Positions 19,202 through 30,316 of a DNA stretch of 52,525 bases are shown in pieces. The number at the start of each line of letters is the position of its first letter. Position 1 is the first letter of the stretch. The notes below the pieces were generated by a model. That model was not told the DNA's origin, searched no databases, and saw nothing but the letters and a program-made list of their open reading frames with translations. Source of the stretch: Candidatus Termititenax persephonae (GTDB taxonomy: Bacteria; Margulisbacteria; Termititenacia; Termititenacales; Termititenacaceae); contig BGZO01000006.1 of NCBI GenBank assembly GCA_003864475.1, forward strand, positions 1 to 52,525. The letters are read 5' to 3'. The position numbers were made by a program, and so were the translations under genes.

Positions 19202-20070
19202 TGGCTAAAAAAAACAAAGAATTGTTGGGCGGTCAGGCGCTGATTGAGGGCGTACTGATGAAAAGTTCCACTGCGCTGGGCTATGCCGTCTATATGCCGA
19301 ACGGCGAGCTGCGGACTAGGCGCGTGCAGTACGTGCCTTGGAAAAAGAAGTATCCTATCCTGGGCTGGTTTCTGATTCGTGGTTTTGTCAATCTGGTGGA
19401 AATGCTCTGCCTCGGCGTGAAAGCCCTCGATTATGCGCTGAGCATTGCTTTGCCCGATGAGCATCAACGCCAGTCCAAGTACGAACTGTCCTTTTCACTG
19501 CTAACCTCACTGCTTATTTCTTTTGGCCTGTTTATTTTTTTGCCCGCTTTTGTTTTTACAAAATTGCAGAGCCTCTCGGACGATACGTTGCTCCTAAACC
19601 TCTTGGAAGGTATGACACGTATTTTGATTTTTATTGTTTTTTTACTGCTGGCTGGTTTAGCCAAGGATATGGCGCGGGTTTTCGGATTCCATGGTGCGGA
19701 GCACATGGTTGTTCATGCTTACGAGGCTGGGGTGCCGTTGACCGTGGACGAGGTGCGCCGCTACTCGCGTCTGCATCCGCGTTGCGGCACGTCTTTTTTG
19801 CTGATTGTTTTTATTGTCTCGATTGTGGTCTTGGCTTTGTTCGGACAGACGACGCTGCTCTCGCGGCTGGTTATCAAGCCGCTGATGCTGCCTGTCGTGG
19901 CCGGAGTGAGTTATGAATTGGTGCGTCTGATGATTGCCTTGCCGCCTTGCTTAACGCGCCTGTTTTTAGGACCAGGCTTGTTGTTGCAGCTTTTGACTAC
20001 GCGCAGGCCTGACGACCAGATGCTCCGCGCGGCAATTGCGGCATTGACTACGGCCAAGGGAGTAGATTGA
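19201..20070 (+). CDS. DUF1385 family membrane protein
   Basis: [14 protein letters not shown]-terminus, [25 protein letters not shown]; position directly before prfA matches common gene order. Confidence 0.88.
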   Translation: MAKKNKELLGGQALIEGVLMKSSTALGYAVYMPNGELRTRRVQYVPWKKKYPILGWFLIRGFVNLVEMLCLGVKALDYALSIALPDEHQRQSKYELSFSLLTSLLISFGLFIFLPAFVFTKLQSLSDDTLLLNLLEGMTRILIFIVFLLLAGLAKDMARVFGFHGAEHMVVHAYEAGVPLTVDEVRRYSRLHPRCGTSFLLIVFIVSIVVLALFGQTTLLSRLVIKPLMLPVVAGVSYELVRLMIALPPCLTRLFLGPGLLLQLLTTRRPDDQMLRAAIAALTTAKGVD

Positions 20071-21140
20071 TGCTGGACAAGCTGGAGGCGTTAGTCAAAA
20101 AGTATAAGGACAATGAGCTGGCCTTGTATGACCCCCAGATAACCGCAGACTTGAAGCGTTACCGCGAGCTGATGCGGGCGCAGTCCGAGATGAAAGAGCT
20201 TGTGGAGAAGTATCAAGAGTTTAAAAAAATGCGGCAGGCCGTCGAGGACGCGCAAGCAATCATGGAAGCGGCCGCTACGGAACAAGAGATGCGTGAACTG
20301 GCCGTGGCGGAATGGAAAACCAGCGGCGAACAGCTAGCTGTGCTGGAAGAGGAGTTGAAATTTTTACTGGTACCCCAAGACCCTGATGACAATAAAAACG
20401 CTATTTTGGAAATACGCCAAGGTACTGGCGGCGAAGAGGCGGCCTTGTTTGCCTCGGACCTTTTTTCGATGTATCGGCGTTATGCCGAGCGCAACGGCTG
20501 GCGTTTTCAAGTAATGTCCTTGACCGAGGCGGAGCAGGGCGGATTTAAAGAAGTGATTGTCGAGATTAGCGGCGAGGGCATATATGGCCGGATGAAATAC
20601 GAGTCCGGTGTGCATCGTGTCCAGCGTGTGCCGACCACCGAGGCGCAGGGACGGGTGCATACTTCGGCGGCGACCGTGGCGATTATGCCGGAAGTCGAGG
20701 ATGTGGATATTGCCATCAATCCCGCCGACCTCAAGATTGACACTTACCGTTCCTCTGGCGCGGGCGGCCAGCATATCAATAAAACCGATTCGGCTGTGCG
20801 CATCACGCATTTGCCGACTGGCACGGTCGTAACCTGCCAGGACGGACGTTCCCAGCACGCCAACCGCGACAGTGCCATGCGTGTTTTGCGCAGTCGCCTA
20901 TATGAAATGCAGGAAAACGAGCGGCTCAAAAAAGAAAAAGATTTACGCAAAACACAGGTCGGTTCCGGCGACCGTTCAGAAAAAATCCGCACTTATAATT
21001 ATCCGCAAAACCGCGTTACCGACCACCGTATCGGACTGACTCTCTATAATCTGGATGATATAGTTAAAAGCGGTGATTTGTCCGCGCTTACCAACGCCTT
21101 GATTCAAGCCGACCGCCTCGCCAAGCTACAGGCGGCGTAA
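20070..21140 (+). CDS. prfA: Peptide chain release factor 1
   Basis: [62 protein letters not shown] (GGQ). Confidence 0.97.
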   Translation: MLDKLEALVKKYKDNELALYDPQITADLKRYRELMRAQSEMKELVEKYQEFKKMRQAVEDAQAIMEAAATEQEMRELAVAEWKTSGEQLAVLEEELKFLLVPQDPDDNKNAILEIRQGTGGEEAALFASDLFSMYRRYAERNGWRFQVMSLTEAEQGGFKEVIVEISGEGIYGRMKYESGVHRVQRVPTTEAQGRVHTSAATVAIMPEVEDVDIAINPADLKIDTYRSSGAGGQHINKTDSAVRITHLPTGTVVTCQDGRSQHANRDSAMRVLRSRLYEMQENERLKKEKDLRKTQVGSGDRSEKIRTYNYPQNRVTDHRIGLTLYNLDDIVKSGDLSALTNALIQADRLAKLQAA

Positions 21141-21145
21141 AGAAA

Positions 21146-22006
21146 ATGTCCGAGCAGGTCTGGACAATACTCGCTGTCCTCAAATGGTCGGAGAAATTTT
21201 TACGGACAAAAGGCGTAGCCGCGCCTAGGCATGATGCGGAATGTTTGCTGGCTTTGGTCTTGGGTTGCCAACGCCTGGATTTATATCTGCGTTTTGAACA
21301 GCCGCTGACTGTCGCCGAGCGTACGGCTTACAAAAAACTGCTGGGGCGCCGCGCTCAGCGCGAACCTTTGCAGTATATTATCGGCGCGGCATATTTTATG
21401 GGTATGAAGTTCAAAGTTACACTTCACACTTTAATACCGCGTTATGACACGGAGATACTGGCGGAGACGGTCTTGGCTCGGCTTGAGCAGGCCGAGGCGG
21501 TGCTGGACGTGGGGACTGGCGCGGGGATTCTGGCAATTGTCTGCGCGGCGCGGGGCAAAAAGGTTTATGCGCTGGACATCTCGCCGGAAGCCTTGGCGGT
21601 GGCGCGGGAAAATGCCGCCGCGCAGCAAGTGGCGGATAAAATAGAATTTATCTGCACGGATTTGCTGACTGGCGTTAATATCCAGCCGCCGCGCGGCATT
21701 TTTTTGGTCTCCAATCCGCCCTATGTTACGCCGGACGAATACGCCGCCCTAGAGCCGGAAGTGCGGGATTATGAGCCGCGGCTGGCCTTATTGGCTGGGG
21801 ATAACGGTTTGGAGTTTTATCAGAAAATTTTAGAGCAGGCCGTGGCTTGGCAAGACAGCTTGCGGGGCGTGTTTTTTGAGGTTGGCTGGCGGCAGGCCGA
21901 GGCGGTCGCAGGATTATTGCAAAAATATTTCTCTGTGCCGCCCCAGACCGTCAAAGACCTTGGTGGAAGAGAGCGCGTGGTGTATACTTTGCTTAGAGGG
22001 GCCTAA
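21146..22006 (+). CDS. prmC: Release factor glutamine methyltransferase
   Basis: LIPRYDTEIL, LDVGTGAGILAI, VSNPPYV (NPPY). Confidence 0.95.
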   Translation: MSEQVWTILAVLKWSEKFLRTKGVAAPRHDAECLLALVLGCQRLDLYLRFEQPLTVAERTAYKKLLGRRAQREPLQYIIGAAYFMGMKFKVTLHTLIPRYDTEILAETVLARLEQAEAVLDVGTGAGILAIVCAARGKKVYALDISPEALAVARENAAAQQVADKIEFICTDLLTGVNIQPPRGIFLVSNPPYVTPDEYAALEPEVRDYEPRLALLAGDNGLEFYQKILEQAVAWQDSLRGVFFEVGWRQAEAVAGLLQKYFSVPPQTVKDLGGRERVVYTLLRGA

Positions 22007-22025
22007 AAGAGGGGAAATTTGCAGG

Positions 22026-23054
22026 ATGAGCAGGAAATTAATTTTCTGGGGAATATTTCTGGCGTTTGGCTTAGCGGCCTACGACCCTCTGGCCGATTTG
22101 CTGGAGCGGAAAGATTATGCCACACTTTTTCAAATGTCTAGGGACGCGGTGATTATCAAGGAGACCGCGCGTAATTATTATTACTTAGCCGCGGCCTATA
22201 CGGGTATTCGGCGGCATCGGCTGGCCGCCAAGGCTTATTTGTTGGCCTTGGACAAACCGGATCTCAATCACGAAATGGGTACCAATATTGCCAATTATTT
22301 TGAGAACAGAGAAGATGCGGATACGGCCCTGCTCGTTTATCAAAAATTGTTTCAAAAATTCCCTAAAGAAAAGGTCGCCACTGCTCAGAAAATTGTTGAT
22401 AATTTTTCTAAAAATGGCAAGTATCAGGAAGTCGTGGAATATTTTATTGGCCTCTTGGATGATGAAGATCCGGCCACTTACAATCCTTACGCTTATTTTG
22501 TGGGTTTGGGTTATTACCAGCTGGGAAACTTAGCTGAGGCGGAGAATTATTTTCAAAAGGCGCTGAAGGCCGATTGCCGGGAAATAGACTTGTTGCTCAA
22601 ACAGGGCGAGTTAAAGGTCAGGAAAAAAGAATGGCAGACCGGGCTGACGTTGATTAGCGGCGGCTTGCAACTCGGCGGTATTTTGTTCAAGCCCGAGGCG
22701 GACACCTACAAATATCTTGGGCAAGCTTATGCCGGAGTGGAAGACCGCCGCAATGCGGCGGACAATTTACGCAAGGCGATTGCCGCCGGTAACCGCGAAG
22801 AGGAAGTATATTTACAGTATGCTTTGAATGCCTTGCAGATTAGAGATTTTCAGGGGGCCATTGTGGTGCTGGAGCCGCGCGCGGAAACTTTCGCTAAAAG
22901 CCCCGATTTTCAATATTACTTGGGCAACGCTTATGATAATCTTGGCCAGCCGGCCATGGCCATCCAGTATTATCAAAAGGCCTTGGAGGTTGGTTACCGA
23001 AATTCAGCCTATATCCGCCAGCGAATTAATGTCCTCAGCGGCAATGAAGAGTGA
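22026..23054 (+). CDS. TPR-repeat protein with signal peptide
   Basis: Repeated ~34-aa helical units (NPYAYFVGLGYYQLGNLAEAENYFQKAL..., YLGNAYDNLGQPAMAIQYYQKAL). Confidence 0.85.
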   Translation: MSRKLIFWGIFLAFGLAAYDPLADLLERKDYATLFQMSRDAVIIKETARNYYYLAAAYTGIRRHRLAAKAYLLALDKPDLNHEMGTNIANYFENREDADTALLVYQKLFQKFPKEKVATAQKIVDNFSKNGKYQEVVEYFIGLLDDEDPATYNPYAYFVGLGYYQLGNLAEAENYFQKALKADCREIDLLLKQGELKVRKKEWQTGLTLISGGLQLGGILFKPEADTYKYLGQAYAGVEDRRNAADNLRKAIAAGNREEEVYLQYALNALQIRDFQGAIVVLEPRAETFAKSPDFQYYLGNAYDNLGQPAMAIQYYQKALEVGYRNSAYIRQRINVLSGNEE

Positions 23055-23571
23055 GAAACTGCTTCTGCACGTGTGCTGTGCGCCTTGCGCTTCCGCCGTG
23101 GTTGAAAAATTGAATGCTGATTATCAATTAACTTTGCTGTATTGTAATCCCAATATTCAGCCGGAGGCGGAATATTTTCGGCGCCGGGAGTCCGTGCAAA
23201 AATTGGCGGAGCGCTATGCCTTGGACTTGCTCACTCCCCGGTATGCGCCCGAGCCGTGGCAGGCAGCTGTCCAGCAATATGCCGCCGAGCCGGAGGGCGG
23301 ACGGCGTTGCGAGCTTTGTTTTGCTTACCGTCTGGCGTGGACGGCGGAGCAAGCCCGGGACGGTTATGCTGGTTTTGCGACGACGCTCTCCATCTCGCCG
23401 CACAAGAACTTGGCGCAAATCAACAGGGCTGGCCAGTCCGCCGCCCAAAAATACGGCGGAAAGTATTGGGCTTTTGATTTTCGGAGTTTGTATCAGCGTA
23501 GCGTGAGTTTGGCCAAGGAACTCGGCCTCTATCGGCAGAAATACTGCGGCTGTGTCTATGGGCAAATCTAA
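23044..23571 (+). CDS. queH: Epoxyqueuosine reductase QueH (DUF208)
   Basis: LLLHVCCAPCAS, CNPNIQPEAEYFRR, CELCFAYRL, TTLSISPHKN, YCGCVY. Confidence 0.92.
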   Translation: MKSEKLLLHVCCAPCASAVVEKLNADYQLTLLYCNPNIQPEAEYFRRRESVQKLAERYALDLLTPRYAPEPWQAAVQQYAAEPEGGRRCELCFAYRLAWTAEQARDGYAGFATTLSISPHKNLAQINRAGQSAAQKYGGKYWAFDFRSLYQRSVSLAKELGLYRQKYCGCVYGQI

Positions 23572-23594
23572 AATATTTTTGCTAGAATACCCTC

Positions 23595-24188
23595 ATGTCT
23601 GAATATGAAGAGTTGAGGGCGGCCTGTCTCCAATGCACCGCCTGCGCTTTGGCCGAAAAGCGTCGGCAAGTGGTTTTTGGCGTGGGGCCTGTGCCGTGCG
23701 ACTTGATGCTCATCGGCGAAGCTCCGGGCGCGGATGAGGACGAGCAGGGCATTCCTTTTGTGGGGCGCGCTGGGCAGCTGCTGACCAAGATGCTGTCCTC
23801 GGTCAATATCAACAGGGAGGCGGATATTTATATCGCCAATATTTGTAAATGCCGCCCGCCGGAGAACCGCAATCCTGAGCCGGAGGAAGCTAATGCCTGC
23901 AAGCATTGGCTGCAAGACCAAATCAGGCTGGTACAACCCAGAATCATGGTGCTGGCTGGCTCGGTGGCGATGCGGAATATGCTGGGCGAGGAAATGCCCG
24001 GCATCACCAAGGCGCGTGGTCAGTGGACGGTTTGTGAGGGCATTGACACGCTGATTATTTTTCATCCGTCCTATCTCCTGCGCAATGCCTCCTCAGCGGT
24101 GGGCAGTCCCAAGTGGCTGACTTGGCAGGATTTGCGGGCGGTTAAGTCGGCTCTGGAATACAAAAAATTAGAAGGGCAAGAAAGTTAA
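23595..24188 (+). CDS. Type-4 uracil-DNA glycosylase
   Basis: [62 protein letters not shown]. Confidence 0.95.
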   Translation: MSEYEELRAACLQCTACALAEKRRQVVFGVGPVPCDLMLIGEAPGADEDEQGIPFVGRAGQLLTKMLSSVNINREADIYIANICKCRPPENRNPEPEEANACKHWLQDQIRLVQPRIMVLAGSVAMRNMLGEEMPGITKARGQWTVCEGIDTLIIFHPSYLLRNASSAVGSPKWLTWQDLRAVKSALEYKKLEGQES

Positions 24189-24189
24189 A

Positions 24190-25059
24190 ATGAATTTTCA
24201 GCAAATGATTCTGGCTCTGCAAAATTATTGGGCGGATAAAGGCTGTATTCTATTACAGCCCTATGACATCGAGAAAGGCGCTGGCACGATGAATCCGGCG
24301 ACCTTTCTGCGCGTACTGGGTCCGGAGCCGTGGCAGGCCGCTTACGTGGAACCGTCGCGCCGCCCGACCGACGGGCGTTACGGTGAGAATCCCAACCGCC
24401 TGCAACATTATTTTCAATATCAGGTCATTCTCAAACCGTCGCCGCTGGAAGCGCAGGAGCTGTATTTGGCAAGTCTGCGCGCGATTGGCATTGTTCCTGA
24501 GGAGCATGATATTCGCTTTGTCGAGGACAATTGGGAGTCGCCGACCTTGGGCGCTTGGGGCGTGGGCTGGGAAGTCTGGCTGGACGGCATGGAAATCACG
24601 CAGTTTACTTATTTTCAGCAATGCGGCGGCTTGGATTTGCGGCCGATTGCCGTGGAGCTTACTTATGGCTTGGAGCGTTTGGCGATGTTCATTCAGGGCA
24701 AGGATTCGGTGTATCAGGTGGAGTGGGTGGACGGTGTGCTTTACGGTGATGTGTATCGGCAAAATGAGCGCGAGCAGTCCAAATATAATTTTGAAGTGTC
24801 GGACACCGCGATGCTGCTGAATATTTTTAATCTGGCGGAGCATGAGGCCAAACGTTGTCTGGAAAATAAAATCGTGCTGCCCGCTTATGACCAGGTATTG
24901 AAATGTTCACATACTTTTAATTTGCTGGACGCGCACGGTGCGATTTCAGTAACAGAGCGCACGGGCTATATTGGCCGTATCCGTAGTCTGGCCAAAACTT
25001 GCGCACAAATGTATGTTGAGGAGCGGGAACGTTTGGGTTTCCCGTTGCTGAAAAAATAG
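24190..25059 (+). CDS. glyQ: Glycine--tRNA ligase alpha subunit
   Basis: [58 protein letters not shown]. Confidence 0.97.
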   Translation: MNFQQMILALQNYWADKGCILLQPYDIEKGAGTMNPATFLRVLGPEPWQAAYVEPSRRPTDGRYGENPNRLQHYFQYQVILKPSPLEAQELYLASLRAIGIVPEEHDIRFVEDNWESPTLGAWGVGWEVWLDGMEITQFTYFQQCGGLDLRPIAVELTYGLERLAMFIQGKDSVYQVEWVDGVLYGDVYRQNEREQSKYNFEVSDTAMLLNIFNLAEHEAKRCLENKIVLPAYDQVLKCSHTFNLLDAHGAISVTERTGYIGRIRSLAKTCAQMYVEERERLGFPLLKK

Positions 25060-25117
25060 TGTTTAGGCGGAGCGAATATATTTACTCCGTATAATAAATA
25101 ATAAGATAGGAAAAAAT

Positions 25118-27136
25118 ATGGCAGATTTTTTACTAGAAATAGGCGTTGAGGAAATTCCCGCTAGATTTATGCCGGGAATGTTGGACAGTTTTGACAAAGC
25201 GTTTCGCAAGTTTTTGTCGGACAATGTTTTGCCTTTTGACAAGTTGTCCGTTTATGGCACCGACCGCCGCCTTGCGGTTTTAGTCAATGGTTTAGCCGAA
25301 CGTCAGGCCGACCGCCGCTTGGAGTTAAAAGGCCCACCGCTCAAGTCCGCCTATGCCGACGGCAAATTGACGCAGGCGGGCGCGGGCTGGCTGAAAAAAA
25401 ACAAGCTGACTGAGCAGGACGCGGAGAAAAAAGATTTTGGCGGAACGAAATATCTCTTTGCCATGCAAGAAAAAAAAGGCCGCGCCGTTGCCGATATTTT
25501 GCGTGAGTTCTTGTCTGGTGCTTTGTACGCCGCGGTTTACCTGCCGTTGGCGATGCGCTGGGGCGATTTAACTTTAGAATTTATCCGTCCGCTTCATTGG
25601 TTTGTCGCCTTGCTGGACGATGCGGTGGTGGATTTTGAATATGCGGGGATAAGGTCTGGTCGTTATTCGCGCGGGCATCGTTTTTTTGCCAGCCAGCCGC
25701 TTGAAATTAAAACACCACAGGAATATGTCGCGGTTTTGGCGGCAAATAAAGTTTATGTACAGCAGCAGGCGCGGCAGGAAAAAATCACGACGGCCGTTCG
25801 CAGTTTGTCAGAAGAGAAAGGATTGACTGCGGTCTGGGACGAAAGAATTTTGCAGGAAGTAACTTTTATCAATGAGTGTCCCGAGGCGGTGCTGGCGGAA
25901 ATAGCGGAAAAATATCTCTCCGTGCCGCAGGAATGTCTCATCACGACGATGCAGAAAAATCAAAAGTATTTTCCCTTGCTGGATAAACAGGGCAAGCTGA
26001 CCAAATATTTCATTTTGATTTCTAATAATGTAAATGAAAAATCTCTAGCCAATATTATTAGCGGCAATGTCAAGGTCGTAACTGCGCGGCTGGAGGACGC
26101 TAAGTTTTTTTATGAAGAGGATTTGCAAACGCCGCTGGAGACAATGCTGGCTGGGCTAAAAAAAGTAACCTATCAAGAGAAAATTGGAACTATTTACCAG
26201 AAAGTTGAGCGTCTGGTCAAAATCGCCGAGTGGCTGGCGGATAAATTGCAGTTTTCGGCTGAACAGCAGCGCTTGGTCTCCCGCGCGGCTTGGCTGGCCA
26301 AGGCGGACTTGAATTCCAAAATGGTCTATGAATTCCCGGAACTGCAGGGCGTGATGGGCAAGTATTACGCCCAAGCCGCTGGCGAAGCCCCGGAAGTGGC
26401 GCAGGCTTTGTTGGAGCATTGGCGGCCGCGTTATGCTGGCGAGGATATCACACAGGTTGCCCCGATTTCCGCGCTGGTGGCGATTGCGGACAAAACGGAC
26501 TCACTGGCCTCCTGTTTTGCCGCCGGATTGATTCCCACCAGTTCCGCCGACCCATATGCCTTGCGCCGCGCTGCCCAAGGCATAGTGGCGTTGATTCAGG
26601 CTTTGCGGCTGGATATTGACTTGCCGTCCTTGCTAAAGTTTGCGTTGGATTTGCTTAAAGGTTCTGAGGAATTGCAGGCGGAAATTTTGCAATTTTTTAA
26701 GTCGCGGATAAAGTCTGTCTTGCAGGAAATGCATTACTCTTATGACGTGATTGACGCGGTGCTGGCCGTGCCGCAGGAAGATATTTTGCGGTACAGTGCG
26801 CTGGCAGAGGCCGTCCAGCAAAGCAAGGCGGATAAGAAATTTATCGAGACGGCGGTGCGGGTCAACAATATTGCCGGCCAATATAACGGCGATTTTACAG
26901 AAAAATATTTGTCGGCTCCGGAAGAAAAAGAATTATGGCGGTCTTGCCAAGCCGCCGAGCGGGCAGAAGATATTTTTGCCGCCTTGCGCTCTTTGGTCGC
27001 GCCGACCGAGATTTTCTTTGCCAAAATTTTGGTCATGGACGAGGACGAGAATATTAAAAACGCGCGGCTGGGTTTGTTGAAAAAGATTGATGCCTTATTT
27101 AAGAAAACGGCGGATTATACTAAAATCGTGCTGTAA
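25118..27136 (+). CDS. glyS: Glycine--tRNA ligase beta subunit
   Basis: LLEIGVEEIPARFM, TDRRLAVLV, RPLHWFVALL, RAAWLAKADLNSKMVYEFPELQGVMGKYYA, DPYALRRAAQGI. Confidence 0.97.
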   Translation: MADFLLEIGVEEIPARFMPGMLDSFDKAFRKFLSDNVLPFDKLSVYGTDRRLAVLVNGLAERQADRRLELKGPPLKSAYADGKLTQAGAGWLKKNKLTEQDAEKKDFGGTKYLFAMQEKKGRAVADILREFLSGALYAAVYLPLAMRWGDLTLEFIRPLHWFVALLDDAVVDFEYAGIRSGRYSRGHRFFASQPLEIKTPQEYVAVLAANKVYVQQQARQEKITTAVRSLSEEKGLTAVWDERILQEVTFINECPEAVLAEIAEKYLSVPQECLITTMQKNQKYFPLLDKQGKLTKYFILISNNVNEKSLANIISGNVKVVTARLEDAKFFYEEDLQTPLETMLAGLKKVTYQEKIGTIYQKVERLVKIAEWLADKLQFSAEQQRLVSRAAWLAKADLNSKMVYEFPELQGVMGKYYAQAAGEAPEVAQALLEHWRPRYAGEDITQVAPISALVAIADKTDSLASCFAAGLIPTSSADPYALRRAAQGIVALIQALRLDIDLPSLLKFALDLLKGSEELQAEILQFFKSRIKSVLQEMHYSYDVIDAVLAVPQEDILRYSALAEAVQQSKADKKFIETAVRVNNIAGQYNGDFTEKYLSAPEEKELWRSCQAAERAEDIFAALRSLVAPTEIFFAKILVMDEDENIKNARLGLLKKIDALFKKTADYTKIVL

Positions 27137-27156
27137 CTAGAACAAAAGGAGATTTT

Positions 27157-27591
27157 ATGAGCATAGTGGAGAACTTAAACGCGGAAATCAAAACCGCCAT
27201 GAAAGAAAAAAATGCTAAACGCCTGGGCGTGGTTCGGATGCTCAAGTCTAAAATTCTCAACGTCAACGCGCGTGGCGAAGTAAGCGAGGCGGAGGCTGTC
27301 AAAATCATTAAGACTTATGCCAAGTCTTTGCAGGAAGCGGTCGCCTTGGCCAAGACGGCTGGCCGGACGGACACGGCGGCGGAAGTCGAGGCGGAGCTGG
27401 CGATAGTCAAAGAATACCTGCCGCCCGAACTGAGCGCGGAACAACTGGAGGACGTGTTGCAAGGCGTGGTCAGTGAGCTGGGCAAGGACAAAGCCAAATT
27501 TGGACTGCTGATGAAGACGGCCTTGGGCAGGCTGGGGGGACAAGCCGACGGCGCACTGGTCAAAGATATGCTCAATAAATTGCTGGGCTAG
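27157..27591 (+). CDS. yqeY: GatB/YqeY domain protein
   Basis: LNAEIKTAMKEKNAKRLGVVRMLKSKI, EYLPPELSAEQLE. Confidence 0.92.
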   Translation: MSIVENLNAEIKTAMKEKNAKRLGVVRMLKSKILNVNARGEVSEAEAVKIIKTYAKSLQEAVALAKTAGRTDTAAEVEAELAIVKEYLPPELSAEQLEDVLQGVVSELGKDKAKFGLLMKTALGRLGGQADGALVKDMLNKLLG

Positions 27592-30012
27592 ATGACTGGC
27601 ATTGCCTCAAGTCCCGGCGATTTGCGCGCGGAATTAAAGAGCGGCAGGCCTTTAATTTTTGATGGCGCAATGGGAACTGTCCTGATGCAACAGGGCTGGG
27701 GTGGCGTTCTGGCGGACAAACTCAATGTGGATAATCCGGCGGTCATCGCACAAATTCATCGGGAGTATGCGCTGGCCGGGGCAGATTTGGTCGAGACGAA
27801 TACGTTTAATTCCAGCCTCTTAAAATTACAGGAATTGGGTTGGGCTGACCGCTTGGCGGAGTTTAATCAAGCCGCCGTGCGCAATGCTCGCTCTGCCGGA
27901 GCGCGTTATGTGGTCGGTTCGCTGGGTCCCACCGGCAAGCTGTTGGAGCCGCTCGGTGCGCTGAGTTTTGCCGCCGCCTATGACTCGTATCGCGCGCAGG
28001 CGGAGGCTCTGGAAAAAGCCGGAGTGGACGCTTATCTGGTCGAGACTATCAGCGACATTCAGGAGATGCGCGCGGCCCTACTGGCGATTAAGGACACCAG
28101 TACCAAGCCGTTGATTTGTTCGCTGACCTACGATGAGCAGGGCAGGACTTTGACTGGCACGGATATTTTTACCGCCGGGGTTACTTTGCGCGAATTGGGC
28201 GCGGACGTTCTCTCTATCAATTGCTCGATTGGTCCGGAGGGCGTGGTTAGTCTATACAAAAAGTATTATAAAGATTTGGGCGGACTGGGGGTGCCGCTCA
28301 TGGTCATGCCCAATGCGGGAATGCCGGAACTGCTTAATGAGCAGCTGGTTTACACCATGACCCCGGAGCAGTTTGCGGAAATCATGGCGGAGTTGACCCA
28401 ATACGGCGTGCAGATTTTCGGCGGCTGTTGCGGCACTACTCCGGCGCATATTGCCGCCCTGTCCAAGGTGCTTAAAAATCTATCAATAAAATATCATAAT
28501 TCTGATAGCACTAAGAAAGAAGTTTATTTTACCAGCCGCACTAAGGTGGTGCGTTTGTCGGAGGCTCAGCCGTTCTTAAAAATCGGCGAAAGTTTGAACC
28601 CCACCGCGCGCCAGAAATTTGCCGAAGAATTAAAAACTGGACAGGAAAATTTTCTGCGTGAACAGGTCAAGGAACAGGCGGCGGCGGATTTGCTGGATAT
28701 CAATGTCGGCGTTCCCGAACTTGACCAAAAACAGTTGATGCGAAAATGTGTGCAAACCCTGACGCTGGTTACCGACAAGCCCTTGTGCTTGGATTCTGAT
28801 GATGCGGCAGTGCTGGAAACCGCTTTGCAAAACTATCCAGGCATTGCCTTGATTAATTCCGTCAACGGCAAACAGAAATCTCTGGAGCAAATCGCCCCCT
28901 TGGCAAAACGCTACGGCGCGGCCTTGGTTGCGCTGACGCTGGATGAAAAAGGTATCCCCCCGCAGGCCGAGTCTAGAGTCATTTTGGCTCAGAAAATAAT
29001 GCAATATTTGCAGGGAGCCGGGCTGGCCGCGCATAAAATCTTTTTTGACGGGCTGGTCATGACTCTGGCTTCGGAGCCGCAGGCCGTCTTGGAGACCCTG
29101 CGCACGACAGAAAAAATAACCAGACTGGGCTGGCAGACCTCGCTGGGTGTGAGCAATGCGTCTTTTGGCCTGCCGCAGCGTAAAAACATTAACAATGTAT
29201 TCCTGAAACTACTGGAACAGGCAGGCTTAAAGGCGGCTATCCTCAGCGCGGCGACCTATCGGCGCGTTGACCAATATACGCCAGAAGAGCGGTGGGCGGA
29301 AGATGTTATCTTAAATAAAGACCCCGGAGCGAAAAAATATCTCGCACAAGTCGCCGCGCGTTCCCCGGCTGTTTTGCCGAGGGCTAAGCTTCAGCCGACG
29401 CTTTCGCTTTTTGACGCGATTGTCGAAGGCAATGAGGCGATAATCTTAGATTTGGTCAAGCAAGCCTTGACTGCGGACACGCCTCAGAATATTTTGAGTG
29501 GACAATTGCTTCCCGCCTTGGAAAAAGTCGGGGAGTATTATTCCGCGGGTCAATATTATCTGCCCCAGATGATTGCCTCGGCCAACACGATGAAAAAAGC
29601 CTTTACTTATCTGAAACCCTTGATGCCCAAGGACGCGACTGCCGCCAAGAAAACCGCGATTGTCTGCACGGTCGAGGGAGATATTCACGACATCGGTAAA
29701 AACATTGTGGCGATGATGCTGGAGAATAATGGCTTTCAGGTAATTGATTTGGGCAAGGATGTTGCGGCGGACAAAATAGTCGCGGCAGTCAAGGAACAGC
29801 GGGCAGATATCGTCCTCTTGAGTGCGCTCCTGACCACGACGATGCTGAAGATGAAAGAAGTCAAAACCAAGTTGCTGGAACAAAATATTGATATTCCGAT
29901 AATGGTCGGCGGCGCAGTAGTTACGGCAGAATTTGCCGCTAATTTTGGGGTACACCATACGACGGACGCGGCTGCGGCGGTCAAGAAAGCCAAGGCCTTA
30001 CTGGGACCGTAA
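27592..30012 (+). CDS. metH: Cobalamin-dependent methionine synthase-like protein lacking the AdoMet activation domain
   Basis: FDGAMGTVLMQQGW, ETNTFNSS, GGCCGTTPAHI; pterin-binding domain; cobalamin motif VEGDIHDIGKNIVAMMLENNGF; ends after the B12 domain. Confidence 0.9.
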   Translation: MTGIASSPGDLRAELKSGRPLIFDGAMGTVLMQQGWGGVLADKLNVDNPAVIAQIHREYALAGADLVETNTFNSSLLKLQELGWADRLAEFNQAAVRNARSAGARYVVGSLGPTGKLLEPLGALSFAAAYDSYRAQAEALEKAGVDAYLVETISDIQEMRAALLAIKDTSTKPLICSLTYDEQGRTLTGTDIFTAGVTLRELGADVLSINCSIGPEGVVSLYKKYYKDLGGLGVPLMVMPNAGMPELLNEQLVYTMTPEQFAEIMAELTQYGVQIFGGCCGTTPAHIAALSKVLKNLSIKYHNSDSTKKEVYFTSRTKVVRLSEAQPFLKIGESLNPTARQKFAEELKTGQENFLREQVKEQAAADLLDINVGVPELDQKQLMRKCVQTLTLVTDKPLCLDSDDAAVLETALQNYPGIALINSVNGKQKSLEQIAPLAKRYGAALVALTLDEKGIPPQAESRVILAQKIMQYLQGAGLAAHKIFFDGLVMTLASEPQAVLETLRTTEKITRLGWQTSLGVSNASFGLPQRKNINNVFLKLLEQAGLKAAILSAATYRRVDQYTPEERWAEDVILNKDPGAKKYLAQVAARSPAVLPRAKLQPTLSLFDAIVEGNEAIILDLVKQALTADTPQNILSGQLLPALEKVGEYYSAGQYYLPQMIASANTMKKAFTYLKPLMPKDATAAKKTAIVCTVEGDIHDIGKNIVAMMLENNGFQVIDLGKDVAADKIVAAVKEQRADIVLLSALLTTTMLKMKEVKTKLLEQNIDIPIMVGGAVVTAEFAANFGVHHTTDAAAAVKKAKALLGP

Positions 30013-30285
30013 TTGTTTTCTGATTTGCAGGGCTTGAAGCAGGGGGCTGTTTTTTTTCTGGAGTTCGCGTGAGCCGCGGGTGATTTTGCACAGTGAGGTT
30101 TTGAGCGTTTGGGCTATCTCACGCTGGGCCTTGCCCGCCGCCAACATTTTAATGATTCGCCAGCGTTGGCATAGCTCGCGGAGTTCATTGGGGGTCAGGA
30201 TGGCGCGTAAGAACTCCCCCGAGAGTTTCGGACAGCATTTAGCTAGAATGGCGCAGAGTTCCTGAAGTTCTTGGCTGTCCGACAT
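29998..30285 (-). CDS. TrpR/YerC-YecD family DNA-binding protein
   Basis: FLRAILTPNELRELCQRWRIIKMLAAGKAQREIAQTLKTSLCKITRGSREL HTH; convergent overlap with the metH 3' end. Confidence 0.85.
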   Translation of the reverse strand: MSDSQELQELCAILAKCCPKLSGEFLRAILTPNELRELCQRWRIIKMLAAGKAQREIAQTLKTSLCKITRGSRELQKKNSPLLQALQIRKQLRSQ

Positions 30286-30316
30286 GTTACTATTAAAAGA
30301 AACGGCGGGCAAAATG

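Noticed and set aside
24253-24843. 196-aa minus-strand ORF opposite glyQ
   Set aside because: Shadow of a highly conserved gene, low-plausibility composition.
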